Part shown: piece after piece, positions 30,728 to 31,324 of the stretch
Numbering within the stretch: position 1 is the stretch's first letter
Layout of the letters: the number at the start of each line of letters is the position of its first letter
NCBI GenBank assembly: GCA_002434005.1
Contig: DJJF01000001.1
Coordinates: forward strand, 1-31,324
Length of the DNA: 31,324 bases
Source of the DNA: Candidatus Saccharibacteria bacterium UBA6575
Lineage (GTDB): Bacteria > Patescibacteriota > Saccharimonadia > Saccharimonadales > Saccharimonadaceae
Direction: 5' to 3'
Notes under the pieces: generated by a model
Database searches by the model: none
What the model was told of the DNA's origin: nothing
Seen by the model: the letters and a program-made list of their open reading frames with translations, nothing else
Position numbers and translations under genes: made by a program

Positions 30728-31324
30728 ATGTCCAAGTTGAGGGCGGTGATCGCGAAGATCCTGCTGCTCCTGCTGGTGTTCCTGGTACTGTGCCTGGCCG
30801 ACGCTAGTCTCCGCCCGTCGCTACATGGTGACGTGAAGGTGACTCCAGTCGATTCGAAGCACAACCGAGACACGCTTGTCGTACACCTGCCCGGACTTGT
30901 TGCCGACGGTGAATGGTCCGTTCGAAACATGACCGATACATGGCTTCGCTATGGCGATGTCTGGCTGGTCGATCCGACTGGCAGCCGCTTCGAGCACGAT
31001 GTGTTGACCCAGAAGATTGCTCTACTGCTTGAAGCCGATGAGCACGGCCGCATCATCTTCGTCGGTTCGTCATTGGGTGCGTTCAACGCACTCGACATCC
31101 TGAAGGAGCTGTCGCCTGAGAAGGTTGCACGCACGGTCTTCGGCTTCGTGGCTGTCTGTGCGCCTTCGGGCGGCGTCAGTGACATCAAGCAGCCACTCAA
31201 GGCGACTTCCGGCGTTGCTTCGGTGTTCCGCTTCGGGCCTGTCACGAACGCGACATGGGGCAAGCTGTTCACTCGTGCCATCACTGGCGAACAGCCCCGC
31301 TCTTTCGCCATGACGTACTACATC
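30728..31324 (+). CDS. Membrane-anchored alpha/beta hydrolase, GC-rich (3' end cut by window edge)
   Basis: The frame is open from ATG 30728 to the right edge (199 residues). An N-terminal hydrophobic helix (about 8-25, AKILLLLLVFLVLCLA) is a signal or anchor. The rest is extracytoplasmic: a first strand LVVHLPGLVADG, then FVGSSLGAFNAL, the nucleophile elbow G-x-S-x-G of serine hydrolases (Ser near 116). The remaining acid and histidine of the triad are probably beyond the edge. A lipase or esterase acting at the surface is likely. The gene is GC-rich in the third codon position like the TelA operon, with a textbook SD (AAGGAGG). A surface hydrolase would fit attachment to or feeding on a host, but that is inference. 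Confidence 0.8.
   Translation, partial: MSKLRAVIAKILLLLLVFLVLCLADASLRPSLHGDVKVTPVDSKHNRDTLVVHLPGLVADGEWSVRNMTDTWLRYGDVWLVDPTGSRFEHDVLTQKIALLLEADEHGRIIFVGSSLGAFNALDILKELSPEKVARTVFGFVAVCAPSGGVSDIKQPLKATSGVASVFRFGPVTNATWGKLFTRAITGEQPRSFAMTYYI

Noticed and set aside
1..31324. CRISPR array, rRNA, tmRNA or transposase
   Set aside because: I saw no regularly spaced direct repeats, no rRNA-like sequence, no tmRNA near smpB, and no DDE transposase or insertion-sequence ends.

Overview
The window most likely comes from a Patescibacteria/CPR genome, probably Saccharibacteria (TM7). This is inferred from gene content and style: tightly packed genes, small atypical nucleotide kinases, a DUF3048 protein, a PEGA protein and a sortase. 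No rRNA is present to confirm it. TGA is used as a stop codon, so this is not a recoded (Gracilibacteria-type) genome.

Positions 1-12510 look like an accessory mobile element. A minus-strand defence-like block (6887 down to the left edge) encodes a type IIG-like restriction-modification enzyme, an unrecognised 327-aa protein, a DUF2779 protein (Cas4-like nuclease plus DEDD-exonuclease-like end) and an OLD/RecF-like ATPase cut by the window edge. Small unknown genes follow (7035-9735), with a 127-bp intergenic block of competing inverted repeats (8566-8692). At the right end are two serine recombinases around a small ORF. The first has Asn where the catalytic Ser should be. The second looks complete and runs into the 3' end of a tRNA-Glu(CTC) gene, the probable integration site.

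Positions 12511-25147 are chromosomal housekeeping and envelope genes: tRNA-Glu, response regulator, histidine kinase, DUF3048 protein, gltX, a DUF4367-like protein, PEGA protein, sortase, tRNA-Leu, a YjeF-like kinase fold, a membrane protein, a guanylate-kinase-like protein and exonuclease III. Many of these genes start at or within a few bases of the expected transcription start (for example TATAAT-6 nt-ATG), which points to leaderless mRNAs.

A second class of genes is scattered among them: 17243-17473, 25224-28664 (TPM-like, TelA-like and SPFH-like lipoprotein operon), 28930-29214 and 30728 to the right edge (an alpha/beta hydrolase). These are markedly GC-rich, mostly have strong AT-rich consensus-like promoters, 5' leaders (several structured) and Shine-Dalgarno sites, and several end in hairpin terminators. 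smpB and a cmk-like gene lie between them in the native style. The contrast suggests either horizontally acquired genes or a distinct expression class.
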